From contig CAKRIL010000044.1 in the NCBI GenBank assembly GCA_934343915.1, positions 1-24,177 of the forward strand: DNA of 24,177 bases. The letters run 5' to 3'. The notes under the pieces are model-generated. The model was given only the letters and a program-made list of their open reading frames with translations, did no database searches and was not told where the DNA came from. A program made the position numbers and the translations under genes. The DNA is from an uncultured Lachnospiraceae bacterium. GTDB lineage: Bacteria > Bacillota > Clostridia > Lachnospirales > Lachnospiraceae. How positions within the stretch are numbered: the first letter of the stretch is position 1; each line of letters opens with the position of its first letter. This document shows, one piece after another, positions 23,325 to 24,177 of this stretch.

Positions 23325-24177
23325 TTAGACAAGCTTGTGAAGCGTAATGCAGTTAGGCGTGTCAATCTTGACCGGATTGCCGTTCATTACGAGCAGACCC
23401 TTCTCATAGTGGATTGTGAAGAAGGTGAGCGTTCCGGATTCATTGTTGACGCTTACAAGATGCTTCTCATCAGGGAAGAGGTTAATATCCTTAGGGTATT
23501 CACCGCTGATTGGAAGGCTGTTCTTTAGTGATAACAGACCGGTCTCCTTGTCCACTGAATATATTGTGACACTGTTGTCACCGGCATTGGAGCAGAATAC
23601 ATAGTCGCCGTTATGAGTTACCTGAATGGCAGCAGCGGCAGTGTTCTCTTTGTGTCCCTTTCTTACGGTGAAGATATTCTGAACGAATTCAAAACGTGTC
23701 TTGTTCTCAGGGTTATACTTGTACACATCGATGTAGTTCTTAAGCTCACATACTATGTAGGCGTACTTTCCGTCAGGGCTGAAGGTTATCTCGCGCGGAG
23801 CGGATTCAAGCTGGCATCTGATGATATCAGAGAGCTTAAGCTTGCCGCTTGTCTTGTCAAAGTCATAGAGCTTTACCTGATCCATACCTATATCACATAC
23901 ACAGAGCAGATCTTCATCAGGAGTGAGCACGGAGCAGTTGATATGAGGGCGGAAGTTGCGCTCTGCAACACTTCCCATGCCCTTGTGGAATACCTCGTCG
24001 GTTATCGCACCGACAGTTCCGTCCGCATTGATATTGAGAACGGTCAGCTTGCCGTCATGGTAGCCTGACACGAATATGTAGTCGTCAGCCTTGGTGAGTG
24101 AGAGATGGCAGCCGCGCATCCCCTTAATCGAAGCGGTATTCATATACTCAAGTCCGCCGTCCGGCTTAATCTTAAAG
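23325..24177 (-). CDS. Lactonase family (6-phosphogluconolactonase-like) beta-propeller protein, 5' end missing
   Basis: The frame stays open to the right edge (FKIKPDGGLEYMNTAS), so the start lies outside and an ATG at 24141-24143 is internal. At least 283 residues are visible, made of repeated beta-propeller blades of the Pgl/YkgB lactonase family: CHLSLTKADDYIFVSGYHDG, KLTVLNINADGTVG, REITFSPDGKYAYIVCELKN, IQVTHNGDYVFCSNAGDNSV, PKDINLFPDEKHLVSVNNES. Members hydrolyse 6-phosphogluconolactone in the pentose phosphate pathway, though many are untested. Where the family usually has PHxH followed by DLGxD, this protein has RPHINC and CDIGMDQ, so one expected His is Asn and activity is uncertain. 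It is convergent with parC and has no signal peptide in the visible part. Confidence 0.85.
   Translation of the reverse strand, partial: FKIKPDGGLEYMNTASIKGMRGCHLSLTKADDYIFVSGYHDGKLTVLNINADGTVGAITDEVFHKGMGSVAERNFRPHINCSVLTPDEDLLCVCDIGMDQVKLYDFDKTSGKLKLSDIIRCQLESAPREITFSPDGKYAYIVCELKNYIDVYKYNPENKTRFEFVQNIFTVRKGHKENTAAAAIQVTHNGDYVFCSNAGDNSVTIYSVDKETGLLSLKNSLPISGEYPKDINLFPDEKHLVSVNNESGTLTFFTIHYEKGLLVMNGNPVKIDTPNCITLHKLV

Overview
The window looks like chromosomal DNA from a Gram-positive anaerobe of the class Clostridia, most likely a Lachnospiraceae member. This rests on moderate GC with AT-rich spacers, strong AGGAGG-type ribosome binding sites, sigma-A-like TTGACA/TATAAT promoters, two ABC-F proteins, a GPH symporter, a short-form LeuC, a SleB-like hydrolase and an AP2-domain protein. 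Species assignment is inference. I see no rRNA, tRNA, CRISPR array, IS element or prophage.

Layout, left to right. Positions 1-1616 (+): the 3' part of an ABC-F ATPase gene, then an HD-domain phosphohydrolase. 1632-3122 (-): a GPH-family sugar symporter convergent with it, sharing one terminator. 3255-7003 (+): a Uup/YfmR-type ABC-F ATPase, then a GH13 debranching-enzyme homologue that has lost all its catalytic residues. 6983-7771 (-): an unrecognised protein with a nuclease-like D...ExQ motif and a C-terminal winged helix. 8006-11426 (+): a Na/Pi cotransporter with a PhoU-like tail, then a GT-C membrane glycosyltransferase. 11480-11830 (-): an XRE regulator, divergent from a small conserved ORF (12036-12383, +) that has a near-consensus promoter.

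Next, 12380-13300 (-) is a LysR regulator divergent from leuC-leuD (13468-15249, +); the spacer holds a perfect 29-bp palindrome centred near -65 of the predicted leuC start. 15236-16042 (-) is a protein with two AP2 domains around a decayed HNH-like core. 16490-17299 (+) is a SleB-type cell-wall hydrolase behind a consensus promoter and an exact match to the WalR box. Threonine synthase (17414-18901) and a type IIA topoisomerase operon (19070-23248; B and A subunits, the A subunit with a short C-terminal domain and no GyrA box) follow. A lactonase-fold protein (minus strand) runs off the right edge.

Most genes are housekeeping. The points of interest are a pseudoenzyme, the domesticated AP2/HNH protein, an ABC-F with a Glu-to-Gln change in its second Walker B motif, and three regulatory regions readable at base level (LysR-leuCD, WalR-hydrolase, XRE-small ORF). 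Convergent neighbours are tightly packed: three pairs overlap at their 3' ends by 4-21 bp. I do not see a clearly new multi-gene system.
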